A stretch of 64,000 nucleotides of DNA from Halorussus ruber (GCF_004765785.1 NZ_SBIT01000006.1:326211-390210); one strand, 5' to 3'. Shown: positions 50,385 to 59,260, counted from the first letter of the stretch. Program-made: numbers and translations. The notes: generated by a model from the letters alone, not told the origin.

Positions 50385-50915
50385 ATGGCAACAATCGTGG
50401 GAATCCGAGCGGACGGCGGCGCTGTCATCGCGGGCGACAGACTGCTCACTCGCGGCGGAACCGTCCAGAGCGAGGAGAAGCGCCACGTCTTCGACCTCGG
50501 CGAAGTCGGCGCGGCCGCGGTCGGCGACTCGGGCGGCATCGACGAGTTCGAGCGACGACTCGATTCCGAGGTCGGGTCCTACGAAACCGAGGAGGACGAA
50601 GCGATGGACCTCACGCGCCTCGCCAACGTCGCCAGCGACATCGCCGCCGAGGAGGGCGTCGAGGCCATCGTCGCGGGGCGCGACGACGGCGCGGCCGACG
50701 TGCGGGGCATCGGCAGCGACGGAAGCATCCTGAGCGACGACGCGATGGTCTTCGGGTCCGGCGCGCAGGTGGCGCTTGGCGTGCTGGAGAGCAAGGACGA
50801 GGGAATCAGTCTGGCCGACGCCGAGGAGTTGGCGACGGACGCGGTCGAGACCGCGAGCGACCGCGATACTGGCACGGGTGGGGACGTGGACACGTATCGG
50901 TTGGCCGACGAGTGA
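50385..50915 (+). CDS. Proteasome beta-like (Ntn-hydrolase fold) protein lacking catalytic residues
   Basis: This 176-residue protein starts MATIVGIRADGGAVIAGDRL and has VFDLGEVGAAAVGDSGGIDE, GADVRGIGSDGSILSD-like and AMVFGSGAQVALGVLE segments, aligning to a 20S proteasome subunit without propeptide. In true beta subunits Thr1, Asp17 and Lys33 are catalytic. Taking Asp18 here as Asp17, the Thr1 position is Ala2 and the Lys33 position is His34, so peptidase activity is not expected. A role as scaffold or regulator is inference. It is short (beta subunits are near 200 residues mature). No partner gene adjoins. Confidence 0.75.
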   Translation: MATIVGIRADGGAVIAGDRLLTRGGTVQSEEKRHVFDLGEVGAAAVGDSGGIDEFERRLDSEVGSYETEEDEAMDLTRLANVASDIAAEEGVEAIVAGRDDGAADVRGIGSDGSILSDDAMVFGSGAQVALGVLESKDEGISLADAEELATDAVETASDRDTGTGGDVDTYRLADE

Positions 50916-51040
50916 GGTGTCGTCGGGTTGAGCAATAGTTACGTTTCTTAAGCTCGTGTATAGGAATGTTTGATAACGGATTAGGTTGCTTTCCTCGCGC
51001 CGCGTCCGCTGCTTTTCAGTCTCGTTTGCCCACGCATCCG

Positions 51041-51050
51041 CTTTTAAGTG
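51041..51050 (+). promoter_or_regulatory. TATA-like box of the Rdx gene
   Basis: CTTTTAAGTG is centred about 31 bases before the ATG at 51077, giving a leaderless or near-leaderless mRNA and deciding the start against the longer open frame. Confidence 0.5.
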
Positions 51051-51076
51051 CGTTCGATTCTTACGTGCGAACGAAC

Positions 51077-51313
51077 ATGACGGACGTCGAAATCGAATAC
51101 TGCGTCCCCTGCGGGATGCTCGACCGGGCACAGGACCTTCAGCACGCGCTCCTCAGCGAGTACGGCGAACGACTGGATTCGGTGGCGCTCGTGACCGGAG
51201 ATAGCGGCGTGTTCGAGGTGCGTGCAGACGGTGAACAGCTTTTCGACAAGGAAGACGACGAGTACGACGCGGATTCGATTGTTGAGTCTGTGGGTGAGAA
51301 GGTTTCGGCGTAA
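51077..51313 (+). CDS. Rdx family protein (SelW/SelT/SelH-like)
   Basis: This 78-residue thioredoxin-like protein reads MTDVEIEYCVPCGMLDRAQD with a CxxC redox pair at Cys9 and Cys12, then LQHALLSEYGERLDSVALVT and FEVRADGEQLFDKEDDEYDAD. It matches the Rdx family (PF10262), whose vertebrate members are selenoproteins; here both positions are cysteine. It may act in thiol redox control. The start is set by the family start and a TATA-like box. Confidence 0.87.
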   Translation: MTDVEIEYCVPCGMLDRAQDLQHALLSEYGERLDSVALVTGDSGVFEVRADGEQLFDKEDDEYDADSIVESVGEKVSA

Positions 51314-51322
51314 CTCTACCCC

Positions 51323-52156
51323 TCACGTCCTCCCGCCCTCACTCGTCGTCTTGTTTTCCACCGCCCGCTGATACCACGCCGGGCGCTCGACGGTCGTGTT
51401 CCCCATCTCCGAGACCTGAATCGTCCGACTGACGACGACCGGCCGGTCCTCGAATATCGTTCGATGGAGCGTCTGCATCGAGTGGACGACGCCCTGCGAG
51501 TCCACCAGCACCGTGAACGTGTACTGTAATCTGACCGGCGTCTCCTCGTCCGAGGGCGTCGAGACGATTTTGGTCAGCGTCGTCCCGTCGCGCTCGACCT
51601 GGCCGACGACCTCGCCGCCTCCGTCCCCGAACGCGGCGTAGAGGAGTTCCCACTGCGAGGTCGGCTCGAAGCCCGCTCGCTCCCGACTCGTCCAGTGATA
51701 CGTCGTCTCCTCGTCCGGGACTTTCCGAGCGGACACCGAGTCGGTCTCGTTCGCCCAGACCGCGAGGTCGTACCGTTCGCCGACGAACCAGCGGGTGTCG
51801 TTTTCGACTGTCTGCGTACTGACCGCGTAGTACGAGTTCGCGCCGGGTGCGACCTGCGTGACGGTGTAGCCCTGCCCGACCAGCGTGCCGTTCGGCCGAC
51901 GATACGTCATGCTCGTCGAGAGCGTGTAGGAGACGTTTTCGAGCGTCCGCTGGTGGGCCTCGACGAGCGCCAGCGGGTCCGTGATTCCGGATTCGTTCAC
52001 GCCCGGCGGGAGGTCGGTCGCGTCGGAGTCGGTAGTTGCGTTCTCCTGCGCTGGAGCAATCGACGGTGACGAAACCGATGCAGTCGTGGACGACGCGGGG
52101 ACCGCGCTGCCGACCCACCCGAGGACGAGGAGGCCGACCAGAAGTGCGCGCTTCAT
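51323..52156 (-). CDS. DUF7537-like exported protein
   Basis: This 277-residue protein has a signal peptide (MKRALLVGLLVLGWVGSAVP) without lipobox Cys, then LPPGVNESGITDPLALVEAH and QRTLENVSYTLSTSMTYRRP, the haloarchaeal DUF7537-like pattern for secreted proteins of unknown function. The rest is beta-rich (FTVLVDSQGVVHSMQTLHRT), like LolA-type lipoprotein carriers in outline. It is convergent with the Rdx gene (10-base gap). Role unknown. Confidence 0.7.
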   Translation of the reverse strand: MKRALLVGLLVLGWVGSAVPASSTTASVSSPSIAPAQENATTDSDATDLPPGVNESGITDPLALVEAHQRTLENVSYTLSTSMTYRRPNGTLVGQGYTVTQVAPGANSYYAVSTQTVENDTRWFVGERYDLAVWANETDSVSARKVPDEETTYHWTSRERAGFEPTSQWELLYAAFGDGGGEVVGQVERDGTTLTKIVSTPSDEETPVRLQYTFTVLVDSQGVVHSMQTLHRTIFEDRPVVVSRTIQVSEMGNTTVERPAWYQRAVENKTTSEGGRT

Positions 52157-52510
52157 GGTTCGCTCTTCGTAGAACGCTCGTGACGAATATTTAACTACTG
52201 CCTGTCGTCACGTCAGGTCGTCCTAATTTCTACCTGTGGGCGTCGAGAACGCTTCAGGACGCCGAGAGGGATGGCCGGAAAACGGGCAAACGGCGGGGCG
52301 ACGCGGGAGCGAGTGGGTTACGCCCCACCTGACGCCGCGAGTTATCGCTTCGGGGACAAAACCGTACTGAGGATTTATACCGATACCCGTGGTTTCCCCC
52401 CGCGGGGGCTACGGAATGTATACCAACCAGTACGGGGGTAGTTTCGGAGTTACAGGTGCTGTCAGCGGCGACGACAGGCACCGATTGAATTACGCGACGG
52501 AGGGGTCGCC
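52157..52510. other. Intergenic region with cetZ promoter and leader
   Basis: No gene is seen in these 354 bases. A plus-strand TATA-like GATTTATAC (52372-52380) would start transcription near 52403-52405 and give a leader of about 105 bases before cetZ. A G/C palindrome (CCCCCGCGGGGG, 52397-52408) sits at the expected start of that leader. Confidence 0.5.
52499..52505 (+). promoter_or_regulatory. Ribosome-binding site of cetZ
   Basis: GGAGGGG lies five bases before the GTG at 52511. A real Shine-Dalgarno site together with a long leader is less common here than leaderless starts. Confidence 0.6.
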
Positions 52511-53683
52511 GTGAAGTTAGCGATGGTCGGCTTCGGGCAGGCCGGTGGCAAAATCGTAGACAAGTTCATCGAGTACGACCGGCGCACCGGCAGCGAGGCC
52601 GTGCGCTCGGCAGTCGCGGTCAACACCGCGAAGGCCGACCTGATGGGACTGGAGTACGTGCCCGAGGAGAATCAGGTCCTCATCGGCCAGTCCCGCGTCA
52701 AGGGCCACGGCGTCGGCGCGGACAACGAGTTGGGTGCCGAAATCGCCGAGGAGGACATAGACGAGATTCAAGGCGCGGTGGACAACGTTCCAATCCACGA
52801 CATCGACGCCTTCCTCATCGTCGCGGGGATGGGCGGCGGCACCGGTTCCGGCGGCGCGCCGGTCCTCGCCAAGTACCTCAAGCGCATCTACACCGAACCG
52901 GTCTACGGTCTGGGCATCCTGCCGGGCAGAGACGAGGGCGGCATCTACACGCTCAACGCCGCGCGGTCCTTCCAGACGTTCACCCGCGAGGTGGACAACC
53001 TGCTGGTGTTCGACAACGACGCGTGGCGAGAATCGGGTGAGAGCGTCGGGTCGGGCTACGACCGCATCAACGAGGAGATCGTCAAGCGATTCGGCATCCT
53101 GTTCGGCGCGGGGGAAGTCGAGCGCGGCGACGCGGTCGGCGAGAGCGTCGTGGACTCCAGCGAAATCATCAACACGCTCGACACCGGCGGCGTCTCGACC
53201 GTGGGCTACGCCGCCGAGGAGGTGGACAACCCCTCGGGCGGCCTCCTCTCGCGGTTCAAGAGCGACGGGACCGACGAGGTGGACTCGACTCACGCGACCA
53301 ATCGGATTACCAGCCTCGTCAGAAAAGCCGCGCTGGGGCGACTCACCCTGCCCTGCGAAATCGACAGCGCGGAGCGTTCCCTGCTGGTCGCCAGCGGGCC
53401 GCCGGAGTACCTGAACCGGAAGGGCGTCGAGAAGGGTCGCAAGTGGCTCGAAAACCAGACCGGGTCGATGGAGGTCAGAGGCGGCGACTACCCGGTCGGC
53501 GGGTCCCAGCAGGTGGCGGGCGTCGTCCTCCTGTCGGGCGTCTCGGAGGTGCCCCGCGTCGAGGAGCTACAGGACGTGGCAATCGAGACGCAGGACAACA
53601 TCGACGAGATTCGCCAAGAGAGCGAGGAGAAGACGACTGATTTGATCAAGGACGACGAGGACGAGTTAGACCCGCTGTTCTGA
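52511..53683 (+). CDS. cetZ1: Tubulin-like protein CetZ
   Basis: This 390-residue GTPase of the tubulin/FtsZ superfamily closely matches haloarchaeal CetZ1 (cell shape and motility), including MKLAMVGFGQAGGKIVDKFI, RVKGHGVGADNELGAEIAEE, the GTP-binding GMGGGTGSG at residues 106-114, ILPGRDEGGIYTLNAARSFQ and Glu218 in SSEIINTL, the residue known to be needed for GTP hydrolysis in Haloferax CetZ1. The acidic C-terminus ends DEDELDPLF, as in CetZ1. It starts with GTG and a Shine-Dalgarno site. Confidence 0.93.
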   Translation: MKLAMVGFGQAGGKIVDKFIEYDRRTGSEAVRSAVAVNTAKADLMGLEYVPEENQVLIGQSRVKGHGVGADNELGAEIAEEDIDEIQGAVDNVPIHDIDAFLIVAGMGGGTGSGGAPVLAKYLKRIYTEPVYGLGILPGRDEGGIYTLNAARSFQTFTREVDNLLVFDNDAWRESGESVGSGYDRINEEIVKRFGILFGAGEVERGDAVGESVVDSSEIINTLDTGGVSTVGYAAEEVDNPSGGLLSRFKSDGTDEVDSTHATNRITSLVRKAALGRLTLPCEIDSAERSLLVASGPPEYLNRKGVEKGRKWLENQTGSMEVRGGDYPVGGSQQVAGVVLLSGVSEVPRVEELQDVAIETQDNIDEIRQESEEKTTDLIKDDEDELDPLF

Positions 53684-53704
53684 GCCGCTGAACTTCCGTT
53701 TTCG

Positions 53705-55330
53705 TCAATTTCCGCCCTGTTCGTTCGAGTTCTTATCGCCTTGCTCCCCGCCCATCACCTCGAAGACGATGACGCCGTCGTTCTCGTAGACCGTCCGGTA
53801 GCGCGGCGAGAGGTGCATCGACATCGCCAGTCTGCTGGTGCGCTGGTACTGCATCCCCCGGACCGTGAACTTACCTTTCGGCAGGTAGATGTAGTCCGGA
53901 TTGACCCCGGCGCTGGAGAGCGTCTGGGACATGCAGTGGGCGCTGTTACACGACGAGATATCCCGGAAGAGGCCCAGTTGGCGGTTGTACGGTTCGTGGC
54001 CCTCCCACTCGACGCCCCACGGCCCGACCAGCATCGAGCGGTCTGCCTGCTGTGGGAACCACTCGGCGGCGTCGCCCTGCACGACGAAGGTGGCGCTTGG
54101 CTTGGTATTCTTCTCGGCCCACTCCATCGCCTCAACGTCGTCGTGGGTGATGAACTGCGGGAGCGACGGACTACCAGCGTGGGCGTCCATCTCGCTGGTC
54201 GTGTACATCGCGCCACCGGCGAGGCCGACCGTGGCGATGAGGACCAGCGCGACCGTGACGACTCCTCGGCGACCCACGCCGAGGCGGGACTCGCGCTTGA
54301 GCCATACCCCGACACACTCCAGCAGGAAGACCGCGGTGATGAACGACCCGACGACCAGCGAGAAGCGGGCCTTCCCGATGACGACCGTCACCGCGAGGAA
54401 CCAGACCGGGAGGAAGAAGCGTCGCTCCTTCAGGAGGTAGACGATGCCGAGCGCGGGGACGAGCGACCAGAGGGTTCCGAGGAACGCGCTCTCGACCGGG
54501 ATACTCAGAAGCGCGGAGACCGACGGGATGCCGCCGCCGATGCCGCCGTGGGTGCCCGCCGCGGCGGTGAACACGTCGACGCCGTGGTAAGCCATGACCT
54601 GCGTCCACCACGGCGCGGCCAGAAGCAGGCCGCCGAAGCCGACGACCGCGCCCCAGACGAGTCCCTTCAGGGTGCGGTCGAACTGGACGAACAGCAGGAA
54701 GTACGACAGCGCGAAGAAGACGGTGTAGACCGGATGAGTCAGCACCGTCAGCGTGAACAGTACGAGCGAGGGCACCATCCACCGGGGGTCGCGGTCCTGA
54801 TACAGCCGAAGTCCCGAGTAGATGCCCGACAGCGCGAACAGGAAGGCGGGGGCGCGGACGATGCCGCCCGCCGAGATGTGCCACTGGAGGACCGGCGGCG
54901 TGACCGCGACGAGGAGACTCGTCAGCGCGGCCTCGGGGCGCGAGTCGAGCAGGTCGCGGGCGAACAGATACAGCGGGACGAGATACGCGACGGTCACGAC
55001 GCCGGGGAGGTACCGCGAGATAGCGATGGGGTCGAGGCCGGTCAGGTCGCGTATCGCGGCGACCGTGTAGAACATCAGCGGCGGGTACGAGAAGGGGACG
55101 CCGTCCTTCGTGTAGTGGGGAATCGACTTCGGGAGGGCGTAGCCCAACTCGGAGATGCGCTCGGCGATAGCCAGATAGAGGCCCGCCCCGAACGAGGGGT
55201 AGGGATGCGAGCGGAGATACACGAAAAATAGCACGATACCGGAGAGGAGCGCGGGTGCGAGCCAGAGTAGTTCCTGTTTCCAACCTTGCTCTCGTACCGT
55301 CGTCTCCTGTGCGATGTTCTGTTCGGTCAT
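53705..55330 (-). CDS. Polytopic membrane glycosyltransferase-like protein (GT39/oligosaccharyltransferase superfamily type)
   Basis: This 541-residue membrane protein begins MTEQNIAQETTVREQGWKQE, then has about ten helices. The first outside loop contains GYALPKSIPHYTKDGVPFSY and PPLMFYTVAAIRDLTGLDPI, which resembles the acidic-loop region of the GT39/OST-type superfamily that uses lipid-linked sugars. The C-terminal soluble part (FITHDDVEAMEWAEKNTKPS onward) is exported and includes a possible disulphide (SSCNSAHC). The start at 55330 is the family-like one. It could glycosylate surface proteins. Donor and acceptor unknown. Confidence 0.75.
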   Translation of the reverse strand: MTEQNIAQETTVREQGWKQELLWLAPALLSGIVLFFVYLRSHPYPSFGAGLYLAIAERISELGYALPKSIPHYTKDGVPFSYPPLMFYTVAAIRDLTGLDPIAISRYLPGVVTVAYLVPLYLFARDLLDSRPEAALTSLLVAVTPPVLQWHISAGGIVRAPAFLFALSGIYSGLRLYQDRDPRWMVPSLVLFTLTVLTHPVYTVFFALSYFLLFVQFDRTLKGLVWGAVVGFGGLLLAAPWWTQVMAYHGVDVFTAAAGTHGGIGGGIPSVSALLSIPVESAFLGTLWSLVPALGIVYLLKERRFFLPVWFLAVTVVIGKARFSLVVGSFITAVFLLECVGVWLKRESRLGVGRRGVVTVALVLIATVGLAGGAMYTTSEMDAHAGSPSLPQFITHDDVEAMEWAEKNTKPSATFVVQGDAAEWFPQQADRSMLVGPWGVEWEGHEPYNRQLGLFRDISSCNSAHCMSQTLSSAGVNPDYIYLPKGKFTVRGMQYQRTSRLAMSMHLSPRYRTVYENDGVIVFEVMGGEQGDKNSNEQGGN

Positions 55331-55581
55331 AGGGGGTTCCTGCGTCCGAGCCGGACGCTCGTCGGTCTCGCCTCTCGCTTCTACGGGGGACCCCTTTGTT
55401 ATCGGGGGGCTATTTCGTTCCCGAATATCGGTGTCTCTCGCGTCGGCGTCGTTACTTGGGAGTTCAAATCGTTCAACGCCCGGTTTCGGCGAAAACAGTT
55501 CGAAACGAATAAAGTGTCTTTCGGCCGCCCGGAATCGGGCGAGAGACGTGATACCGCGCTTATAGAGGATTGTTGGCACAC

Positions 55582-56847
55582 CTACTCGTACCGGAGCGCG
55601 TCGATGGGGTCGGTGTGGGCCGCGTCCCACGCCGGGTAGAGGCCAGCGAGGACGCCGACCACGACGCCGACCGCGACCGAGGCGAGGAACCACACCGGTT
55701 GGAAAGCCAGCGGAAGCCCGATGGCTTCTGCTCCGGCGTACCCCGCGGCGACGCCGACGACCGCGCCGAGCGCCGACCCGAGGACGCCGAGCATCACGGC
55801 CTCGACGAGGAACAACTGAAGCACGTCGCGGTTCTGCGCGCCGACGGCCTTCATGATGCCGATTTCGCGGGTTCGCTCAGTAACCGAGACGAGCATGATG
55901 TTGGCGATGCCGATGGACCCGACGATGAGCGAGATGACCGCGATGCCGGTGATGTAGGCGGTGAACGTGCTGGTCAACTGCTTGACCTGCCCGATGATTT
56001 GGTCCTGCGTCGTGACCTCGAACTGGTAGGACTGGGCCTTGAGCTGTCGAGCGTCGGACCGCTCGCCGAGGTAGTTGTACACCCGGCCCTGCACGGCATC
56101 GACCTGTCCGGGCGACTCGGCCTTGACGAGGACCCGCCCGTAGACCAACTGGCGCGTCTTGAGGTTCGGACTCGACACCGTCCGCTCGTAGTAGGGTTGG
56201 GTCGGCGCGTAGATTCTGGGTTGGGCCTTGCTGCCCTGCGTGAACCCGGCGACCGCCCCGCCGCTTTTGGGCTCGACGATGCCGACGACCGTCGCGTTCA
56301 GCACCTCGCCGTTGGCGGCCCTCGTGAACGAGATGTTCTCGCCGACCGAGACGTTCTCGTTGAACATCCGGGCCGCCGGGCGGTTCAACACCACCTCGCG
56401 TTCGCCCATCCGATAGGGTCTCCCGGCGTCGAACGAGATGTTCCGCACCCGGAAGTAGCCCGGCGAGGAGACCGTAATCCACTGTCTCCCCACCGACGAG
56501 TTGTTGTACGTCATCGACCCGGCCGCGATGCCGCTCTCGGGCGCGGCGAGTTCCACCCCCTCGACGTTGCGTATCTGCTCGACGTCGTACTGCGTGAAGA
56601 CCGCCGACCCGCCGCCCCCGAGCGACGGGACGCGACTGTCGCCCGGCGACTGGGCGGTCACGTACATCGTCGCGGCGTTGCCGCCCGCGACGGTGCTGAT
56701 GATGTCCTGCTGGAGACTCGCGCCGAGCGTGACGAAGGTGATGACCGCCGCGACGCCGATGATGACCCCGAGCGTGGTCAGCGTCGAACGGAGTTTGTGC
56801 TCGCGGATGTTGCGCCAACTGATTCGTGCCCCCTCGATGACGTTCAT
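55582..56847 (-). CDS. ABC transporter permease, MacB/FtsX type (orphan)
   Basis: This 421-residue protein is the classic MacB-type permease: one N-terminal helix (KLRSTLTTLGVIIGVAAVIT), a large extracellular domain of about 220 residues, then three helices (FTAYITGIAVISLIVGSIGI, VMLGVLGSALGAVVGVAAGY and GVVVGVLAGLYPAWDAA). The cytoplasmic SVTERTREIGIMKAVGA motif is diagnostic. It should pair with a MacB-like ATPase, which is absent beside it. It ends ALRYE, the family's usual terminus. A hairpin lies directly before the start codon. Confidence 0.88.
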   Translation of the reverse strand: MNVIEGARISWRNIREHKLRSTLTTLGVIIGVAAVITFVTLGASLQQDIISTVAGGNAATMYVTAQSPGDSRVPSLGGGGSAVFTQYDVEQIRNVEGVELAAPESGIAAGSMTYNNSSVGRQWITVSSPGYFRVRNISFDAGRPYRMGEREVVLNRPAARMFNENVSVGENISFTRAANGEVLNATVVGIVEPKSGGAVAGFTQGSKAQPRIYAPTQPYYERTVSSPNLKTRQLVYGRVLVKAESPGQVDAVQGRVYNYLGERSDARQLKAQSYQFEVTTQDQIIGQVKQLTSTFTAYITGIAVISLIVGSIGIANIMLVSVTERTREIGIMKAVGAQNRDVLQLFLVEAVMLGVLGSALGAVVGVAAGYAGAEAIGLPLAFQPVWFLASVAVGVVVGVLAGLYPAWDAAHTDPIDALRYE

Positions 56848-56892
56848 CGTAATCCCCGGTCCCCGTGTGGGGTTGCCGTGGCGCGGATTACG
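56848..56892. repeat. Inverted repeat abutting the permease start codon
   Basis: Arms CGTAATCC at 56848-56855 and GGATTACG at 56885-56892 enclose a GC-rich centre with its own small repeat (CCCC...GGGG). The left arm touches the permease ATG. It could be a repressor site or an RNA hairpin in the leader. Confidence 0.5.
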
Positions 56893-57128
56893 ACACCGAG
56901 TGACAAAAACCCCCGAACAGAAACGAAGTGTTGAATCGGGTTAGCCGGTTTTAAACGACCGTTCCGTCAGTTTCAGACCGGGTGCGTTTGCTTTCTGTCG
57001 TGTCCGAGCGAGTGGTCTGAAACGTGCGGTCGAAACGGTCGCCCGGGCGGGCCGAGAACGAGGTCGAATCCACCCCAAGAACAACTATATATTTACTAAA
57101 CAAATTAAAACAATCGTCTAGCACGTGT

Positions 57129-57404
57129 CTAAGTTTCTGTTTCGGCGAGCGCGGAGAGTTTCCCGTTCAGTTTCCCCGCGTAGACGACCCCGTCGGCGAC
57201 CGACAGCGGCGCGCGAATCGCGCCGTTCTCGTCGTGGCTCCACAACTGCTCGCCCGTCTCGGCGTCGAACCCGTAGATTCGGTCGAGCGCACCGCCGACG
57301 CACCCCGCGAGCGAGGCCGAGAGGGCCGCGCCACCGATTTGGAGGAGTTTCCGGCGCGAACTGGTGCCGGACAGAGAGGGCAAAGCGGTGTCGCTGGAGG
57401 GCAT
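57129..57404 (-). pseudogene. Truncated PQQ/beta-propeller lipoprotein
   Basis: This 91-residue frame begins with a Tat lipoprotein signal (SSRRKLLQIGGAALSASLAGC, lipobox Cys near residue 35) and then jumps to DRIYGFDAETGEQLWSHDEN and DGVVYAGKLNGKLSALAET, which is one blade of a PQQ-binding-like beta propeller. Intact proteins of this kind have about 400 residues and seven or eight blades. Here only one blade follows the signal, so an internal deletion has probably removed most of the gene. The stop at 57129 is normal. It might still be an expressed mini-lipoprotein. Confidence 0.6.
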
Positions 57405-57862
57405 GGGCCTCCGTACAGCGTCCGGATTTGTAATTTCGTCTGAAGGAATCGGGAAGAGCGAACCACCGGGGCGCGCTCGGCCGACCAGCCGATATGGGTA
57501 GGATGAAGGGGCCGCCCGGTCGCGCTCGAAGAGCTTGGTCGCTGAGTGACCTCTATCGGCGCGGGCGGTGTCTCACCGAACGAAGTGAGGTCGTTCGAAA
57601 GGCGAAGCCTTTCGTGATCACGAAAACCTCCGATTTTCGGACGATGATGGCTCGGAAGACGTGGTTTGTCTTCCGGTGCGGAGAGCGCCGACATGTCACT
57701 CAGCGACCGCGACCGGGCGGGGGCTTCAAAAACGTTCACAGCCCCAATCGCAGTTGCGGTCACGCTGGTTCTGCTGTTTGCTCTCGCAATTACACCAAGA
57801 TACAGTGATTCTCCTAATCCCGCCCGAAGCTACAACCCGCTCGGAGACGTATCCCGCACGTC
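57405..57862. other. Intergenic region with hairpin cluster B
   Basis: These 458 bases hold no convincing gene. Bases 57577-57675 are a run of four hairpins. Just before the aldehyde dehydrogenase start no clear TATA-like box is seen. Confidence 0.5.
57577..57675. repeat. Quadruple-hairpin element B
   Basis: Four inverted repeats follow one another: 57577-57597 (CGAACGA arms), 57596-57614 (CGAAAGGC arms, loop GAA), 57621-57639 (CGAAAA arms, core CCTCCGA) and 57653-57675 (CGGAAGAC arms). The second and third are separated by TGATCA, as the matching hairpins of element A at about 50.1 kb are by TCATC, and the third shares 17 of 19 bases with an arm-loop-arm of element A read on the opposite strand. 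Confidence 0.65.
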
Positions 57863-59260
57863 ATGGACCGATTCAATCCCGCGACTGGCGAGGCGCTCGA
57901 ACCCGTGCCCGACGACTCCGAGGAGGACGTCGACGACGCCCTCTCTCGCGCCACCGACGCCTTCGAGGAGTGGCGAGAGGTGCCGATTCGCAAGCGCCAG
58001 CAACTCCTCGAAAACGCGGGCGACGTCCTCCGCGAGAACAAACGGGAGTACGCCGAGTTGATGACCCGCGAGATGGGCAAGACGCTCGCGTCGGCCGTCT
58101 CGGAGGTCGAGAAGTGCGCGTGGGTCTGCGACTACTACGCCGAGAACGCCGCCGACCATCTCGACGACGAGCGTCGGCCGAGTCCGCCCCACGCCGAGGC
58201 GAAGGTCTCCTACGAGCCGCTCGGGCCGACTCTGGCGGTCATGCCGTGGAACTTTCCGTTCTGGCAGGTGTTCCGGTTCGCCGCGCCGCACCTGACCGCG
58301 GGCAACGTCGGCCTCCTCAAGCACGCCTCGAACGTGCCGGGCTGTGCGCAGGCGATTCAGGAAGTCTTCGAGGAAGCCGGATACCCGGAGGGCGTCTTCC
58401 AGTCGCTCATCATCCGCTCCGACGAGGCCGAGCAGGTCATCGAAGACGACCGCGTGGTCGCGGTGACCCTGACGGGGAGCGCCCGCGCCGGTCGCTCGGT
58501 GGCGAAGACGGCGGGCGAGAACCTCAAGAAGTCGGTCCTCGAACTCGGCGGCTCGGACCCCTTCGTCGTGCTGGACGACGCGGACTTAGACGCCGCCGCG
58601 AAGACCGGCGCGACGGCCCGGACCATCAACGCCGGGCAGTCCTGCATCGCGGCGAAACGCTTCATCGTCCACACCGACGTCTACGACGAGTGGCTCGAGA
58701 AGTTCGTCTCGGAGATGGACGCCCTCGCGGTGGGCGACCCGACCGACGACGAGACAGACCTCGGTCCGCAGGCCCGCGAGGACCTGATGGAGACGCTCCA
58801 CGAGCAGGTACAGGACACCGTCGAGGAGGGCGCGACCCTCGAACTCGGCGGCGAACCCCTCGACCGCGAGGGGTTCTACTACCCGCCGACGGTCCTGACC
58901 GACGTGCCCCGCGACTCGGTGGCGGCCTGCGAGGAGGTCTTCGGTCCCGCCGCGGCCGTCTTCGAAGTCGAGAGCGAGGCGGAAGCTATCGAGGTCGCCA
59001 ACGACGTTCACCTCGGTCTCGGGGCCTCGGTCTGGACCCAGGACCTCGACCGCGGCGAGCGACTCTCCCACCGCATCGACGCCGGGATGGTCTTCGTCAA
59101 CCAACTCGTCAAGTCCGACCCCCGCGTCCCCTTCGGCGGCGTCAAAGACTCGGGCTACGGCCGCGAACTGGCCGAACACGGCATCGAGGAGTTCGTGAAC
59201 AAGAAGACAGTCTGGGTGCAGGAGGCCGACGCGAGCGAAGAGGACGTGACGATTGAGTGA
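57863..59260 (+). CDS. NAD(P)-dependent aldehyde dehydrogenase (succinate-semialdehyde type)
   Basis: This 465-residue aldehyde dehydrogenase starts MDRFNPATGEALEPVPDDSE. Its active-site residues are visible: MPWNFPFWQ near the tunnel, LTGSARAGRSV in the Rossmann part, Glu227 in LELGGSDPF and the nucleophile Cys261 in NAGQSCIAAKRF. The PWNFPFWQVFR and IAAKRF patterns match succinate-semialdehyde dehydrogenases of the GabD-like short group. It is slightly shorter than the 523-residue paralog at 4718 and only distantly similar to it. It stops six bases before the convergent halocyanin gene. Confidence 0.9.
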   Translation: MDRFNPATGEALEPVPDDSEEDVDDALSRATDAFEEWREVPIRKRQQLLENAGDVLRENKREYAELMTREMGKTLASAVSEVEKCAWVCDYYAENAADHLDDERRPSPPHAEAKVSYEPLGPTLAVMPWNFPFWQVFRFAAPHLTAGNVGLLKHASNVPGCAQAIQEVFEEAGYPEGVFQSLIIRSDEAEQVIEDDRVVAVTLTGSARAGRSVAKTAGENLKKSVLELGGSDPFVVLDDADLDAAAKTGATARTINAGQSCIAAKRFIVHTDVYDEWLEKFVSEMDALAVGDPTDDETDLGPQAREDLMETLHEQVQDTVEEGATLELGGEPLDREGFYYPPTVLTDVPRDSVAACEEVFGPAAAVFEVESEAEAIEVANDVHLGLGASVWTQDLDRGERLSHRIDAGMVFVNQLVKSDPRVPFGGVKDSGYGRELAEHGIEEFVNKKTVWVQEADASEEDVTIE

